Below, in pieces: positions 22,981 through 35,445 of a stretch of 64,000 nucleotides of DNA. The notes under the pieces were generated by a model. The model was not told the origin of the DNA, did not search any database, and worked only from the letters and a program-made list of their open reading frames with translations. Positions within the stretch are counted from its first letter, which is position 1; the number at the start of each line of letters is the position of its first letter. The translations under genes and the position numbers were made by a program. Source of the DNA: Vitis vinifera (Eukaryota; Streptophyta; Magnoliopsida; Vitales; Vitaceae); NCBI RefSeq assembly GCF_030704535.1, contig NC_081815.1, positions 4,660,501 through 4,724,500 on the forward strand, given 5' to 3'.

Positions 22981-24292
22981 CTGCATTTCCTTTCTCACTC
23001 TGATTCATGTCACAGCTTCTTTTCCTCATCCTCTCAGAATAGCAGTGGTGATATAGTATTGGGGTAATATCTAAATCTTCATCTTTTGTGAAATAGTGAT
23101 AATATGTATATATGACTCCTGTGTCTATTGTAAAATCACAGAATATTTTAAACTACAGCAATTTTCACTGCCATATATATGAATTTTTTTAGCACAAATT
23201 ACTTTGCTTGTGGGTTTACAGAATGGCAAGGACATTTGGTTCAGCCACATGATAAGCTTTCAAACCTCCACCATGGGGTTTTGTGTCTCCTCATGCTTAG
23301 GGGAAAAAAAAAGGCAAACCAACTTCATGCTATTCGATGGTAAATCAGCCAACACTACATATGAAACTTGTCTGGGTTAAAGTTGACCCTTTGGCTCTAA
23401 GAGAAGTTGACCGGCAGATCCGGAATCCAAGCTTTTCGTCTTGAACTAGGTGTGAAAAGTTTCCCAGATGTGGATGGAGTTTGGTGAGATTATTTATGTG
23501 GGGGTTGTTATGAGGAAGTTTCCATCCACAAATCAATTCCAACCTAATTAATCACGTTCGTGGAACAATGTAAATAAGAGAAATTGATAGAAATTAAATG
23601 GGATTTTCTGCACCGATTGATTCATTGAACGGACAATGTCGCTTTCTTTGAATGAGTTCAGATAACGGAAGTCAAGAATGTTGGAACATGCATTTTTCTA
23701 GTTCCACACTAGTTGGCATTGCCAACTGCCCACATTGGCACAAATACCTAGGTCTTATCTTTGGTTCTATAAAAAAATTTCAATTCACCGACTTTGATGT
23801 CACCCCATTGGCCCAAATCTCATCATCTCACATGAATCAAAATCAGCGAGTGAAATTTGGTAAAATTCCATGAATTTACAAAAGCCAAAGGGAGGGGGGG
23901 ATGGCCCTTGGGGACCCAGGCAGGCAACCACATGGAAACCAGTTAGAGAGGAATTGGGAGACTGCATGTGAAGAATGGGGACGTATTTAATTCTCTTTCA
24001 TAGTGTAGCCACAAATCCCATTGGTGCCTAGTCATTTGCCTCTCTCCATTTGGATCTTCCCCATCAAACACTCCAAGCCTCTTGGTATCTCATGGTCTGA
24101 CGTGTCATTCAGCCACTGGCTGCCTACTTCCAAACACATGTGCTATTAATTATTCGGAATACTTACGGCTTACGCCCACGCTCCTTTATAAGCGTGGCAA
24201 GTCATTTTCCTTTCTTTCCACTTCATTCATGCTTTCGCCGGATGATTTTTTGGGTTTCAATTGGCTTCTTATTGGCTTTAATGTTAGAGTCT

Positions 24293-24840
24293 GTGTTTGT
24301 TTTTTTACTTAATTTTAAATAAAACCTTAATCTTTAATAGTATTAAATATTATATTATTTGTTTTTGTAGTATTTTATTTTTATTAAGTATTAAAAAGTA
24401 AAGAAAAATCAATATGTTATTTATTTTTATTTTAAAAAAAATTACATATTTTGACTTTTTTTATTTAATAAAAAATTTATAATAAATAATGAAAAAATAG
24501 AAAAACAAGTAACTTAAATTTTGAAAATAAATTATTTTTAGCAAAAAGTCAGAAAAAACAAACATGTGGTGTTTATTTTTTTACTTAATTCTAAATAGAA
24601 CCTTAATGCTTAATAGTGTTAAATATTAAGTTGTTTGTTTTTATAGTATTTTATTTTTATTAAGTATTAAAAAGTAAAGAAAAATCAATATGTTATTTTT
24701 TCTATTTAAAAAAAGTTACATATTTTGACTTTTTCTAATTAGTAAAAAGTTTATAATAAATCATGAAAAAATAGAAAAACAAATAATCTAAATTCTGAAA
24801 ACAAATTGCTTTAAGCAAAAAACAAAAAAAAAAAAACCAC
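24293..24840. repeat. Tandem dimer of a 276-bp AT-rich unit, MITE-like
   Basis: Two head-to-tail copies, 24293-24568 and 24569-24840, share TTACTTAATTNTAAATANAACCTTAAT and TTAAGTATTAAAAAGTAAAG blocks (core described). Each starts GTGTTTNTTTTTTTACTT and ends in an AGCAAAAANNNANAAAA stretch that is roughly its inverse. That suggests a MITE with degenerate terminal inverted repeats, duplicated in tandem. Confidence 0.7.
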
Positions 24841-25059
24841 CTTTTTTCTTTTTTCTTTTTTTCTACAAATGCTGGAAGAAAATCTAAGGCATTGGTTCGA
24901 TAACTATCAAATTCTTAAGTTATTTTTAATATTCAAAAAATACTCAGAAAAATAAAAGAAAAATATTTAGTTTTACTATAAAAAAAATCAAATATAATTA
25001 AAATTAATTCAAAATTTATATATATTTTAATTTATTTAATAAAAAAAATAAGTAAAATA

Positions 25060-25062
<3 letters not shown>

Positions 25063-25109
<47 letters not shown>
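25063..25109. repeat. (TA)n microsatellite
   Basis: Perfect TA dinucleotide run of more than 40 bp, read directly. Confidence 0.98.
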
Positions 25110-25111
<2 letters not shown>

Positions 25112-25121
25112 TATTCTTTTT

Positions 25122-25556
25122 TTATATTTTTTGTCCTTTTTTTTTCTTTGTATTTTCTTTATACGTTATTAATTGCAACTAAAGTTTGGACACCCCACTT
25201 TATTGCTTTTATTTATTTTTTTCTATTAGTAGGTCCACCAAAATAGATGTTATTTTATTGTCTGATTCCTTAATTAAAAACATTAAGATAGTTTTTTTAA
25301 TGAATCTTTTTAAAGAAACTTTATATTAAAATAACTTTTTTTTTCTCTCCTTACATTTTTTGTCCTTATTTTTTTCGTTGTATTTTCTTTATAGACTATT
25401 AATTGCAGCTAAATTTGGACACTCGACATTATTGCTTTTTTTATTATTATTATTTTCTATTAGTAGGTCCACCAAAATAGATGTTATTTTATTATCTATT
25501 CCTTAATTAAAAACATTAAGATAGTCTTTTTAAAGAAACTTTATATTAAAATAACA
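25122..25556. repeat. Tandem duplication, unit about 215-225 bp
   Basis: The block running from TTTTTTGTCC through TATTAGTAGGTCCACCAAAA to AAACTTTATATTAAAATAAC occurs twice, at about 25122-25335 and 25348-25556. A few small indels separate the copies. No coding content was seen. Confidence 0.8.
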
Positions 25557-26448
25557 TTTATGTAAACCACTCCCTCCTAATACAATGTACTGGTGGAGCC
25601 CATGTGTGCCCCGTAATGATAGATGTCCCTTGAAAATTCACACTTTCAAGAAGAAAAAAAAGTCTTTTAACATTAAGTCAAATTTATATTTTGATATCAT
25701 ATGGCTATTGCCCACTGAAAAAGATTTTTTCTACTTTGACCCCTCGGTACTGAAAATCTATTTCTAAAATCTTATCTATTTTTCAAAGCTATTTTAGTTC
25801 TTTATGATTTGTAATATGAACTGAAAATTAAATTAAGATAAATAAAGAGATGGTAATGGAGAGTTGGGCAGGGGCAGAACACTTAATGGGTAGTTAAGTT
25901 AGTTTATGTCATGTAGCCAAAAAAACAAGGCATGATCACATGGCTTACCAAAATTATTGGACCTCAATTCCATGAGAGGAGAAAATCTCAATTGAATGGC
26001 TTGTCCCAATTTTGTCCTGGACGCATCAAGGGTGGCACATCCAAGCAGCCGTAGCGTGGGCTCCACGCGCCGCCACACACCAATTGGCAATGTCATCAAT
26101 TATTATATGAAGAAGTTGCATCCGGCCATGAACTCCCGCATCCAGCAAGAAAGTGACGTCAGCAGAGCAGTGCCGTGCGGTGCACGTGCAAAAGTTAGCA
26201 GGCAGTCTCTTCAAAAATGCCAAACAAACAAACATGATGCCTTTTTTTTTTTTTTTTTTTTTACGTGCATTCAATTCAATTATCATTCACCCGTCCAATT
26301 ATCTTCCCTTTCCTTGTCATTTTTCCTTTCTTTTCTTCCAAACATTCATATTATAATATGTAAATAACTTCCACTCCAAACTACCCCGGGACTATTTATC
26401 CTTGTCCAATCCTCTTGTAACTTCATTTCTCTTTCCTCCTCACCTACC

Positions 26449-26955
26449 ATGTCTTCTGTGCTCTGCTCACAAGGGGTGGTTCTCGCCACTGCCATGGCCG
26501 TCTCCGGCACCGTAATTCTCCTTGCTCTGTGCCGTCCAAAGGCCTTTACGCCTCCCCAGCAGCTTCCAAGATCTTGTATCTCTTCCGGTGGGTTGTCGTT
26601 TTGTTGGGTTGCGAAAGAGATTCTCTTCTCTCTCTCTCACCTCTCACCTCTCAATCTCTGTTTCTGAAATTTTCTCGGTTTGTTTGTTTTGTGTGTAGAT
26701 GGGAAGAAGAAGGAGAAGGAGAACGAGAAGGAGAAGGAGAAGAAGAAGAAGAAGAAGAAAAGGGTGCACTTCGCAGAGGACGTGGTGGATCCAAGTGGGG
26801 ACAGTGAGGAGTTCAGACGGCAACACAGTAGGAATTCTTCATTTTCCGTCAGGAAAAGTAGTGATAAAGTCAAAGGAATGCCAGCAAATCGGGTGGCTCT
26901 CTACAAAGGAATCCTCAAAGAGCGTGTGGTTCATCGCATGGCTTATTCCTATTGA
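26449..26955 (+). CDS. Small single-pass membrane protein of unknown function
   Basis: Two exons, 26449-26587 and 26699-26955, joined by a GT-AG intron whose acceptor reads GTGTGTAG, give 131 residues. Residues about 8-28 (VVLATAMAVSGTVILLALC) are a hydrophobic segment that could be a signal anchor. After the junction comes a very basic/acidic run of alternating K and E, coded by a GAA/GAG/AAG microsatellite (26702-26760). Then follows the block KKRVHFAEDVVDPSGDSEEF, which I recall as conserved in small plant proteins of unknown role, and a tail MPANRVALYKGILKERVVHRMAYSY described by its core MPANRVALYKGIL. The exon junction is supported because it restores one frame and a conserved C-terminus. 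I do not assign a function. Confidence 0.8.
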
Positions 26956-29900
26956 CTCAATTTCTCTGTACAATCTTGAGTCGCTCTCTTTCTCATTCTC
27001 CTCTGTACAAATTCTTCCTAATTTCCCTCTCTTTTCTCATTTCTGTGGCTTCCAAACGTTGTAAACCTTAAACTTGTAGTGATCCCCTCCCCCCAACCAC
27101 ACGCTTCAGTGGCGCGTGTTAGGCTAATTGGATAATTTGAATTAGTGTACATTTTCAAGGATATCTTTCTTGCATATTTGTTCCCACACTGTTCCTTCTT
27201 TTCTACTTCCCCTGTTTGCCTTCACTTTTTGGATTCACCATTTATGCGAATATTCCATAGATGATTCATCCAATCTTAGCTAAGTAAGAACTAAGAAGCA
27301 AATAACCAAACATCCCCCCAACCAGTTTTGGTTTCTTGAACAGACACAGATGGGTTACTTTCCCTTATTTTCCCTTCCTAACCAAATACTAAATTTACAA
27401 AAAAATTTACATTCCATGTTAACTTTATGGCCCTACTGACCATTTGGGGAAGAAGAGGAAGGAAGAAGGCAAGTGGGTATGTGTGTCTCACATGTGAACC
27501 TTATGGCCAAAGGATCACAACTATAATTCTTGGATGCTTCCTCCTCCTTCAAACCACCTCCCTTTTCTACCACTCAAGAAAAAAAATTGGGAGGCAAAGT
27601 GTGACACAATAGAGCCTTATGGTAAGTACACCCAATATGTGTAAAGTATTCAGAATTTTGAATTATTGGTCAAACATATGGGGGAAGCCAATAAATTTGA
27701 CCAATTCTTTTTGCCCTTTGCTTTCACGAAATGTGTTTGGGTTGGGGGCCACCCCACGAAACCATAAGGAAGGGCCATTTGTGAGACAGACAAAGCAAAA
27801 GTGGGAGGAGGGCCAAGAGATGGGCAACTTAAAGGCACTGGAGGTTGGAGGGATTCTGAATTGATTTTGGAACAGAATCTTCATATCAGCTTCCTTGTCT
27901 CCTTTATGTTTTTTTTTTTTTTAATTTTAAATAATGTGGCTCATTCTCCATGCCCCATTTGTTCTTTTTCATTTTATTTTAGGTTTTCTACCAAAAATTT
28001 GGCAAGACAACTGTAAAAACTTGATTCAGTGTGGAAAGCCAAAAGAGAGTGACAGAGAGGATAGAAATATATGCCGTCTGTCATCTTCTCATCTGCCTTC
28101 CCATGTGTTTGAGTAGTGATTGGAAGAGGCATGTGAAATCTCTACCAAATTGGCCACTGCCTCACCCAATCACTTATCTTCTCTGCGTGTGTCAGGGTTT
28201 GTGATTGAGATGATAGAATACTCAAAGAAGCTAAGCTAGGGATTTGGAGCCTTGCCACTTATCCAATATTCCGGGGCCATTTGTCACTATCATCTACTTT
28301 TGGTTTTTAGAATAAAGTTGAAAATGAAGTCAAAAAACATAATTTTTTTAGGACGTAAAAATTTTAGTGTATATATATAAAAAAATGGATAATTATGTTT
28401 TGTATTTGATTGAGCTTAAAAATTAAGTTTTGGTCTATATAAGTTGCATAATTGATGGAAATGATATGAAATATGAAAAGACCAATATACCCTTCAAAAA
28501 CCATTTTCTACCATAATATTCGACAAACTTTTTTATCTTAATTTTTTTAATAATTATTCTGAAAATTTATTATTTTTAGAAAACTAATTTTTTTAAAAAT
28601 ATATCATTTAAAAAAATTGACATATTTTTAGTTATTTTTTATATACGTAATTTTAAAAATATATATTTTTCAAGATGTTTGATTTTTAAATAATAAAAAT
28701 AATAATTTATTTTTATTTTTGTAGAAAAGGGCGCATTTATTTCCAAATCACTAAATTATATTAAGTTTTATTGAGGTTTATAAAATGAATAAAATTTAAA
28801 CTAATATTTTTTTTTTCATAGCAAACAAAGGTCATTTCTAGAAAGATAACAAATTCATATCATTTTTTTCAATTTTCACATTTTCTCTAAATCTTGAGTT
28901 TAAATGGTGAACGTATATGGACCAAAGCTTAATTTTTTAATCCAATTGGGTCTAAAAGACAATTATCCTCCCCAAAAAAAAAAAACCTTCTTGTATTAAT
29001 TAAAATAATTTTTTTTATAAAAAACAATATTTTTATGGATTTCTTGTTAAATCTTTTTTTTTTAAATTACAAGTTATTTGAATCAAATTAATTAAATAGG
29101 CACAAGAATTTGTATTAAACTTAAAAATGATTTTTTTTTTTTAATTTCTCAGAAGTTAATTCAATTGAACTTATTGAATACTTTGGGATTTAAATAATTT
29201 TAAGGATATGCATTGTATGAGAAAAAAAATTGAAAATAGGCCAACTAGTTATAAATAAAAGGGGAGAAAAATATTTCCTACCTAAAAGGGAGTGAGATGA
29301 TGTCAATGCTTAGGTGACATTTTGCAGTACAACTTCAGAAAAGGGTGACATGATCTCTCATAGTAATCTAATAATAAGGTGTGGGGTGAAGGGTGAGGAG
29401 AAGCACCAACTGATGGACACCAAATTTTGAAGATGGAACATGACACAAACATCCACAATGATTTGATTAAAGAAGATGACATGGTTGGATGCTTCTTGGA
29501 CCCACTTTGTGACCTCACCAGCTTTGTGAACATTTTATAATTTAAAGAAAAGAGAGGGTCTTTTACAAGCCTAGGGTTCCTTTCTAGTGGTCCATGCCTC
29601 CTCCCCCCATTTAGTCAATAAAAGAGCCAATGCTTTAGCCCAAGCCTCACAATCAATATTATAATTGGTAACCCACCAATAATGCAACCCCATCTTACCT
29701 CATTCTTGTTTGGCTTTATGGTTGCATTATTGAGAAAAACCCATTTCCTATTCAATGATAACCAATCAAATTCAAGCATCTTTCATTCATTTTCCCTACA
29801 CCCATGTTTGATTATGGCTTTCCAAACAAGATTAATTAACAAATGCTCTTTCAATATCTTATAATTAAATGGAAGGAGTGGGTGGAGGGAGGCCTTGTCA

Positions 29901-31038
29901 TGTTCTAAACATTGCAAGTTGAATTTGTTAAACTAATGAAATGGTAAAAAAACATGGTGGTTTGAGGGTGAGGGTTAGTGTTGTTTAATCATTAATTAAG
30001 ACAATTTTGTACATAAAATTTTATGATGACGACCATCAATACCACTTTTGGGTACTGGAAGATTATTAAATACAATTAAAGTTTGAACTATTTACCATCT
30101 AAAAAAATTACAAAAAGGTCTAAAATAATATTTTATCAATAAAAAGAAATTCACGTCACGTAACTAACTTAGTTATCTTGATGTTGTAAATTGTATATTT
30201 AAATTTTTTTGGAACAATCGTTGACAAACAAAAATATCATTGAAAGTGATTTTGAGATGATTACATATAAAATTTAACTATTTTAACCAATATATGAGGA
30301 CGGTGAATTAGATTTCGATCAATTTGTACATATTTTAACCTTTAATGATCCAAATGGCATAGTGCACATTAATAAAAGTTATGTAAAGTAAAAAAAGTAA
30401 AAGAATAAGAATTTTAAGCAGAGTTTTATAATAGTTGTACACAATTTTGACCTATGCCCACTCGGATCTACTAATTTTCAAGCTTTTAAAACCAACCTTA
30501 GTATCCTTTATACTTGAATTGTCATTTTCAAGAGACTTTTCACAACTTGCTCTCAAAATATATATTACTCTTAAATTCTTTCACAATATTACAATTGAAT
30601 AATAATATGCTGACATGGACTCAACCCAATTACAAAGGAAAATAAGATCGAATAATGCACTAAAGAATATGCAAATTTCGGTTTAATGCACCCAAATATT
30701 AAAGTGATAACTCTTAGGATTGATGAACAATTAATTCAACGTGTTTTATTAACAATAAATGTAATTTTAGAAGCTTAGCATAGATAAACTATTCACATAG
30801 TTACGTAAATCAATTGACTAAAGAGGTCAATTAGTCTAATAACCTTAGTGGTACAATAGATAGCTCTATCCATCGAGCTGCCACTTCGATCAGTGGCCAC
30901 TACCAAATTCATGGCACAATACCTTTCTCCAACCTTAAATCTTAAAAATTGAATGATTTATCAAATTTGTGAAACCGATATCGACTTGGGTTAAGATTGA
31001 TTGTGGATTGAAAATATTATGACATGTATTGGAAAACA
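26956..31038. other. Intergenic region, no gene seen
   Basis: Apart from the 3' UTR of the preceding gene, I found no exon-like series with splice borders or recognised motifs. Short possible frames at 27427-27864 and 29303-29533 have no family features. From 28300 to 30800 the DNA is AT-rich with homopolymers. Non-coding transcripts cannot be excluded. Confidence 0.5.
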
Positions 31039-31133
31039 GCCCATTTACGGCCCAATGTTCCAAAAATTGGGTCGGCCCAGGTTCAGCCCATTATTACCTG
31101 ACTGAACAGACGTTATTCACCGCCTTAGGGTTT
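31039..31133 (+). promoter_or_regulatory. Site II motifs plus telo-box promoter of bL36 gene
   Basis: GCCCA cores lie at 31039-31043, 31050-31054, 31075-31079 and 31086-31090, followed by a telo-box TTAGGGTTT at 31125-31133. Telo-box together with site II is the known promoter layout of plant ribosomal-protein and mitochondrial-function genes. This supports placing the transcription start of the bL36 gene here. Confidence 0.7.
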
Positions 31134-31240
31134 GCTTGCAGCGGGGAAGCTACGAACTCTGTTTATACTTTATTCAAAAGCAATCAAAAGTTCCCTCTCC
31201 AAACGCTGCGTTTCGGTCGATTTCTGACTCTGAGTTCAAG
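31134..31240 (+). other. Probable 5' UTR exon of bL36 gene
   Basis: The sequence ends GAGTTCAAG followed by a GTAGTG donor at 31241. It lies right behind the telo-box/site II cluster. The next acceptor fitting the coding exon is TCTTCAG at 35434-35440, only 5 nt before the start codon, so a leader intron of about 4.2 kb is implied. The exact transcription start is unknown, and an independent transcript is possible. Confidence 0.55.
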
Positions 31241-33677
31241 GTAGTGTTCCAATCTCTATTCCTATTCAGTCTATCGACTTCTAGGTTGGATGACAATTGT
31301 TTGGATGCTGAGAACATAATGCGAAAATGAAGAAAACTTTGAATCGTAAAATTTTCACCGTCTAGGGCTCTGAGAATACAGAAATATGCACTTTACCTAA
31401 AACGTATGACACTTTGGCTTAGTTGATCTAAGTTTTTTACTTTTTTTTTTTTTTTTAGGTTTTTTGTTTATTTGGTTTTTTTGCAGCAAAGAAAGTGAGG
31501 GAGATAACATAGTAATCAAATGTGTGCGCGTGTTTTTTTTTTTTTTTTTTTTTCATTTTTTTGGTTACCGAAGAGAGGGTCGGTTTTCACTCTGAGTGCT
31601 TGATATATTGGGAATGCTGCTGCTGGAAATTTGAATTTTAGGGTTTCTCCTTGAATGGCGGTGGAACTTTTGGCAGTTTGGTTTACAGCTCGAACTGAAT
31701 TTTTTGTTAGATTAAAGGTCTTTTCTTTTTGGGAATGTTTGCCTCCATAAAGATAGATTTAGAGTCTGTTTGGCAGGAAAAGCTTTTAATCTTTCTAACA
31801 TTTGAAATTTTTTATCATTAAAAGTGTTATAAATACTATAATCGTTTTCTAGAATCACTTCCAAACACACTTTTAGTTTAGATACAGAGGAATATGAATT
31901 GTAAAATATAAAATATGAATGCCACTTTACTTCAAATTCAAACTGACTGTTTGTCTTAGTTAAATTGAGGGGTTTTTTTCTTCTTTCCGATTTTTTGGAA
32001 GCAAAAGATGAGAGTTAACATAGGGTTTAAAATGTTGTCTTCTTTTATTGTGCTATTTTCTTGGAAACCAAACAGAGGGGTAGGATTTCTCTTTGAATGC
32101 ATTTAACTTGTCAATATGATTATTGAAAATTTTGAATTATGGGATGTCACTTTGGAGATAGATCTAGCTAGAATTTTGTAAAATGAAGTATCTCGTACAA
32201 TCATGTTTAAAAAATGATTTGACTTGACTTAAAGTTCACAATTTTACTGTGGAAACATAAATAGTACCTACCATGTTGCTAATTGATCCCAATTTAAATG
32301 GAAGACTTTGGAAGGACAGGAAGAGCAACTAAAAAGATTAAAACTCTTTATCTGTTAAAAAAGGAAGAACTTTAGAGTTAAAAAAAAACTGTAAAATGAA
32401 TTGAATTTTATCAGTCATAACCTTTAAATAATAAAAAGGTGAATTTGTTATGAGGGTAGAAAAAAATATACTAAATTGATTTGTGAAAAAAGAATGGTAA
32501 AATTGAAGATAAAATCATTTATGGAAAAAATGATAAAAATAAAAAACTACCTTGTCACCAATAATACCCATTTGAAAATCCAGAAACATCTACTTTCACG
32601 GTTTGGATCAACAGAGAATGAACAACGTGATCCATCACTAGGTAACCCTATTCCTAAACCCCTTTTGTTTTCTTGCTGTGTATAATGAGAGAAGTAACAT
32701 GTAGTCCCAAGAGAAATTACAAGAAAGGGAAATTTCTGGCACATTTGAAAGAGTATGTGTGCATACACTACCAAACGACACTGGAATCTGCATTTTGAGA
32801 GCTGGAATTGGTAGCCCTTTTGCACGGTCATTCGTGTGACTCTATTCTCAACTCTATGTTTTTTAATGTAAATTTGTGCTTGCTACTGTTATTAAACTTG
32901 TTGCAAAGGATACTATGTTTGAACATTTTCTGGATTTTAAGGCATTATTTTGGGTAAGGTGTTTTATGTGAATATTATTCTTTTGCCCTTGATTTTTGTG
33001 GAAGTAATTGTTTATTTGGTTCTTTGGAAATGCTGAATGTATTTGGGTGTGCGTGCTTCACATTTTTCATATGGTGATGCAAAATTTGGTTCTTTGTGAG
33101 GGTTTTCGTGTTATAGAGAGCTTTGGCTTTAACTCCCACCATGGTCTGAGTCTATCCCTTGATACTTTATGCAGAAAATGCTGAAGGTTGAATCCTTTAC
33201 CTGACCATTCATCTCAAGATCCTGATAATAGAACTTATGTTAGTTCATGGTTTTCTTTCTCTCCAATTCCTATTTATAGAATTTGTTTGTTTCCAAAAAC
33301 TATTTTCTTGCTTTTGATAAACCTGTGGAAAAATCAGGGATCTTGTATGACAGTGGTAAATGAAAGAAATTTGTAAAAAACAAGGAAGAAGAAGAAGTGT
33401 TTATGCACTTTCACACCATATCCATAGGCAACCTGGTAGGAGAAGTTTCACTAATACATAGGGAGAACGCAGAGAGATGTTATCTAGAATCGTATGTCCT
33501 CTCAACTACAGAGAAACACTACTCCCAACTTTACAAAATTTGCCTCCATACCATCATTGCTTGATTGGCAATCTTAAAAATGATACAATAATGGTACCAA
33601 ATAGTTCATTAATAGACAAAAGAGTTTGACAAGAACCCAGACAACTTTAGAAAAAGCCAATCCCTAAAAAAAAAAAA

Positions 33678-34840
33678 GGGTTTAAGACACTTTACCTCCT
33701 CAACCTATCCAGTGTTTTGCACATTGCCCCTTTAGGTTTAAATTGAACACATTGCCCACAAGCTTCATAAATTGCAACGCATTGCCTTTTTCGTTAGATG
33801 GTGTTAGTTTAAGTGGATGGAAATGTCACTTGTTTTACACATGACTAACCAATGAAAGGTAGATTTGCAAATTCCTAAACCTAAAAAGTCACTCCTCCCT
33901 CAGTCTTCGTTTTCGTTTAAGTCTGTAATACATTGCAGCCCTAACCCTGTTTGGCTGCTGAGAAAATGTAAAAACAAAACAAATCAAAGTTCTTAAATTG
34001 TAATATCCATTGACCTCACTACAACTAGTTAACATAGTTGAGTAGAGATTTCAATTTCCTTTTAGAAACCAAATCAAAGAAAACCTATAACAACCCAAAA
34101 TTCCAATCTCCCCTCTTTTCCGCCACTTTCTTTGCAACCAAACAACAAGAACATATAAAGTCAAACCACCCAAATCCCACATTTCAGTGAGCATTGCACA
34201 CACAAAAACAATTTCGTCCAAATGGGTACCCTTCAAAATCAAGCCAAAAACTAAAAAACAAAAAAAAAAAAATAAAAACAAAAAACAAAAAACAAAAAAT
34301 TCATTCCAATAATCACACCAGAAAATGCCCATTTGTAGACCCCCAAAATTCAAAACTCCAACCTCCCTTAGCTCCTTTTTCAGAGGTGGAAGATCTACAA
34401 TGCCTACGAAAAAAAATGTATGATTAAGGTTTGAAGATTGGAGTAAGAAGGAGGAGAAGCTAGTAAGAAGATAAAGACAAAATGCTGAAACTGCTAACCA
34501 CTTGTAAAATGAGGAAAATGCTGAAAATTGCACCCCAAACAAGGCTAGGGCTGCAATTTGTTGCAGATGGAAATGAAGATGAAGACTGAGGGAGGGAGAG
34601 TTGTTTGGGGATTTTTGGATTTGGGGGTTTTTGGGTTTGAAAATTTTCAAATCTACCCTTCATTGGTTAGCCACATATACAACACATGAGATTTCCGTCC
34701 ACTTATACTAACATCGTCCAACGAAAAAGGCAGTGCTGCAATTTAAGAAGCTTGGGGTACAATGTGTTTGATTTTAAACCTAAAGGGGTAATGTGCAAAA
34801 CACGGGATAGGTTGAAGGGGTAAAGTGTATTAACAACCCC
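33678..34840. mobile_element. Mutator-like TIR element in the bL36 leader intron
   Basis: The left end (GGGTTTAAGACACTTTACC...) and the inverted right end (GGGGTTGTTAATACACTTTACC...) match over roughly 250-280 bp with scattered differences. Shared blocks include CAACCTATCC, TTTTGCACATT, CCCCTTTAGGTTTAAA, CTGCCTTTTTCGTT, CTAACCAATGAA and CCCTCAGTCTTC. Long TIRs and A-rich flanks fit a non-autonomous MULE. No transposase was found. The interior holds a 199-residue minus-strand frame (34051-34650). Confidence 0.85.
34051..34650 (-). CDS. Hypothetical frame inside the MULE-like element
   Basis: A 199-codon minus-strand frame starts inside the right TIR and runs through the interior. It has several hydrophobic runs (for example FFVFCFLFLFFFFCFLVFGLIL) but part of this is a translated T-rich tract. 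No known transposase, GRF zinc finger or other domain can be seen. It is either transposon leader sequence or captured host DNA. I do not claim it is expressed. Confidence 0.25.
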   Translation of the reverse strand: MKIFKPKNPQIQKSPNNSPSLSLHLHFHLQQIAALALFGVQFSAFSSFYKWLAVSAFCLYLLTSFSSFLLQSSNLNHTFFFVGIVDLPPLKKELREVGVLNFGGLQMGIFWCDYWNEFFVFCFLFLFFFFCFLVFGLILKGTHLDEIVFVCAMLTEMWDLGGLTLYVLVVWLQRKWRKRGEIGILGCYRFSLIWFLKGN

Positions 34841-34857
34841 CCCCCCCCCCCCCCCCC
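34837..34857. repeat. Poly-C run of 21
   Basis: An uninterrupted C homopolymer sits at the right edge of the MULE-like element. Its exact length is unreliable in most sequencing methods. Confidence 0.9.
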
Positions 34858-35445
34858 ACAAAAAAAAATAAAGGCTTCTCATCTTTCTCAAATTTTCTTT
34901 ACATGTTTTTTTTTTTTTTTTCACCTAAATTCATTGATCTAGGAAAATTTTCGCTTCCCAAGATTTTCTTTAAGACACTGTCGCTTTAAGAAAGAAGAAT
35001 AAAATAACATAGTTTGTTGGTTTGGTTATCACCAAGCCTAATAATCTCCATCTTGATTGCAAGTATATGTAGAGCAACAACTAGAAATCATGGTAGCTCA
35101 ACTATTTAGGGTTCGATGGACTATAGCTTATGTGTTTTTGGTCCAAGGAAAGAAAACATGAAATCATTCATGGGATTGAATCTCAATTAGATATTCTCAA
35201 GGAGAAGGTTTATATAAAAAAAAAAATTGAAGTTTTATCACAATGTAGTCTAACTAGAGAGCCTTTGTGCTACCATTGTTTTATGTTGTTTCTTTTCACT
35301 CCCATTGCGAAGCTTCTTAATGACTTTTGTGTTTTTCCCCTTCTTCATTTTACTAGTGTTTGTGAAATTTATTTCCTTACATTGGTTCATGTGTGATTAT
35401 TGACTAGAAGGTTTGATGAGTTCTTAATTCCAATCTTCAGTAGCC

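Larger units (their letters stand above)
22981..26448. other. Intergenic region after PLD copy 2
   Basis: The PLD 3' UTR is followed by DNA with no supported gene. It holds two local tandem duplications (24293-24840 and 25122-25556), a (TA)n tract at 25063-25109 and a T-run at about 26241-26262. The last 100 bp are the promoter and 5' UTR of the next gene, with a TATTTATCC box near 26391. Confidence 0.55.

Noticed and set aside
26702-26760. GAA/AAG-rich stretch as a non-coding microsatellite
   Set aside because: It continues in frame into a conserved protein motif after a good splice acceptor, so it is coding.
35085-35125. TGGTAGCTCAACTATTTAGGGTTCGATGG as a tRNA-like sequence
   Set aside because: A-box-like and GGTTCGA words are present, but no acceptor stem or anticodon arm can be formed.
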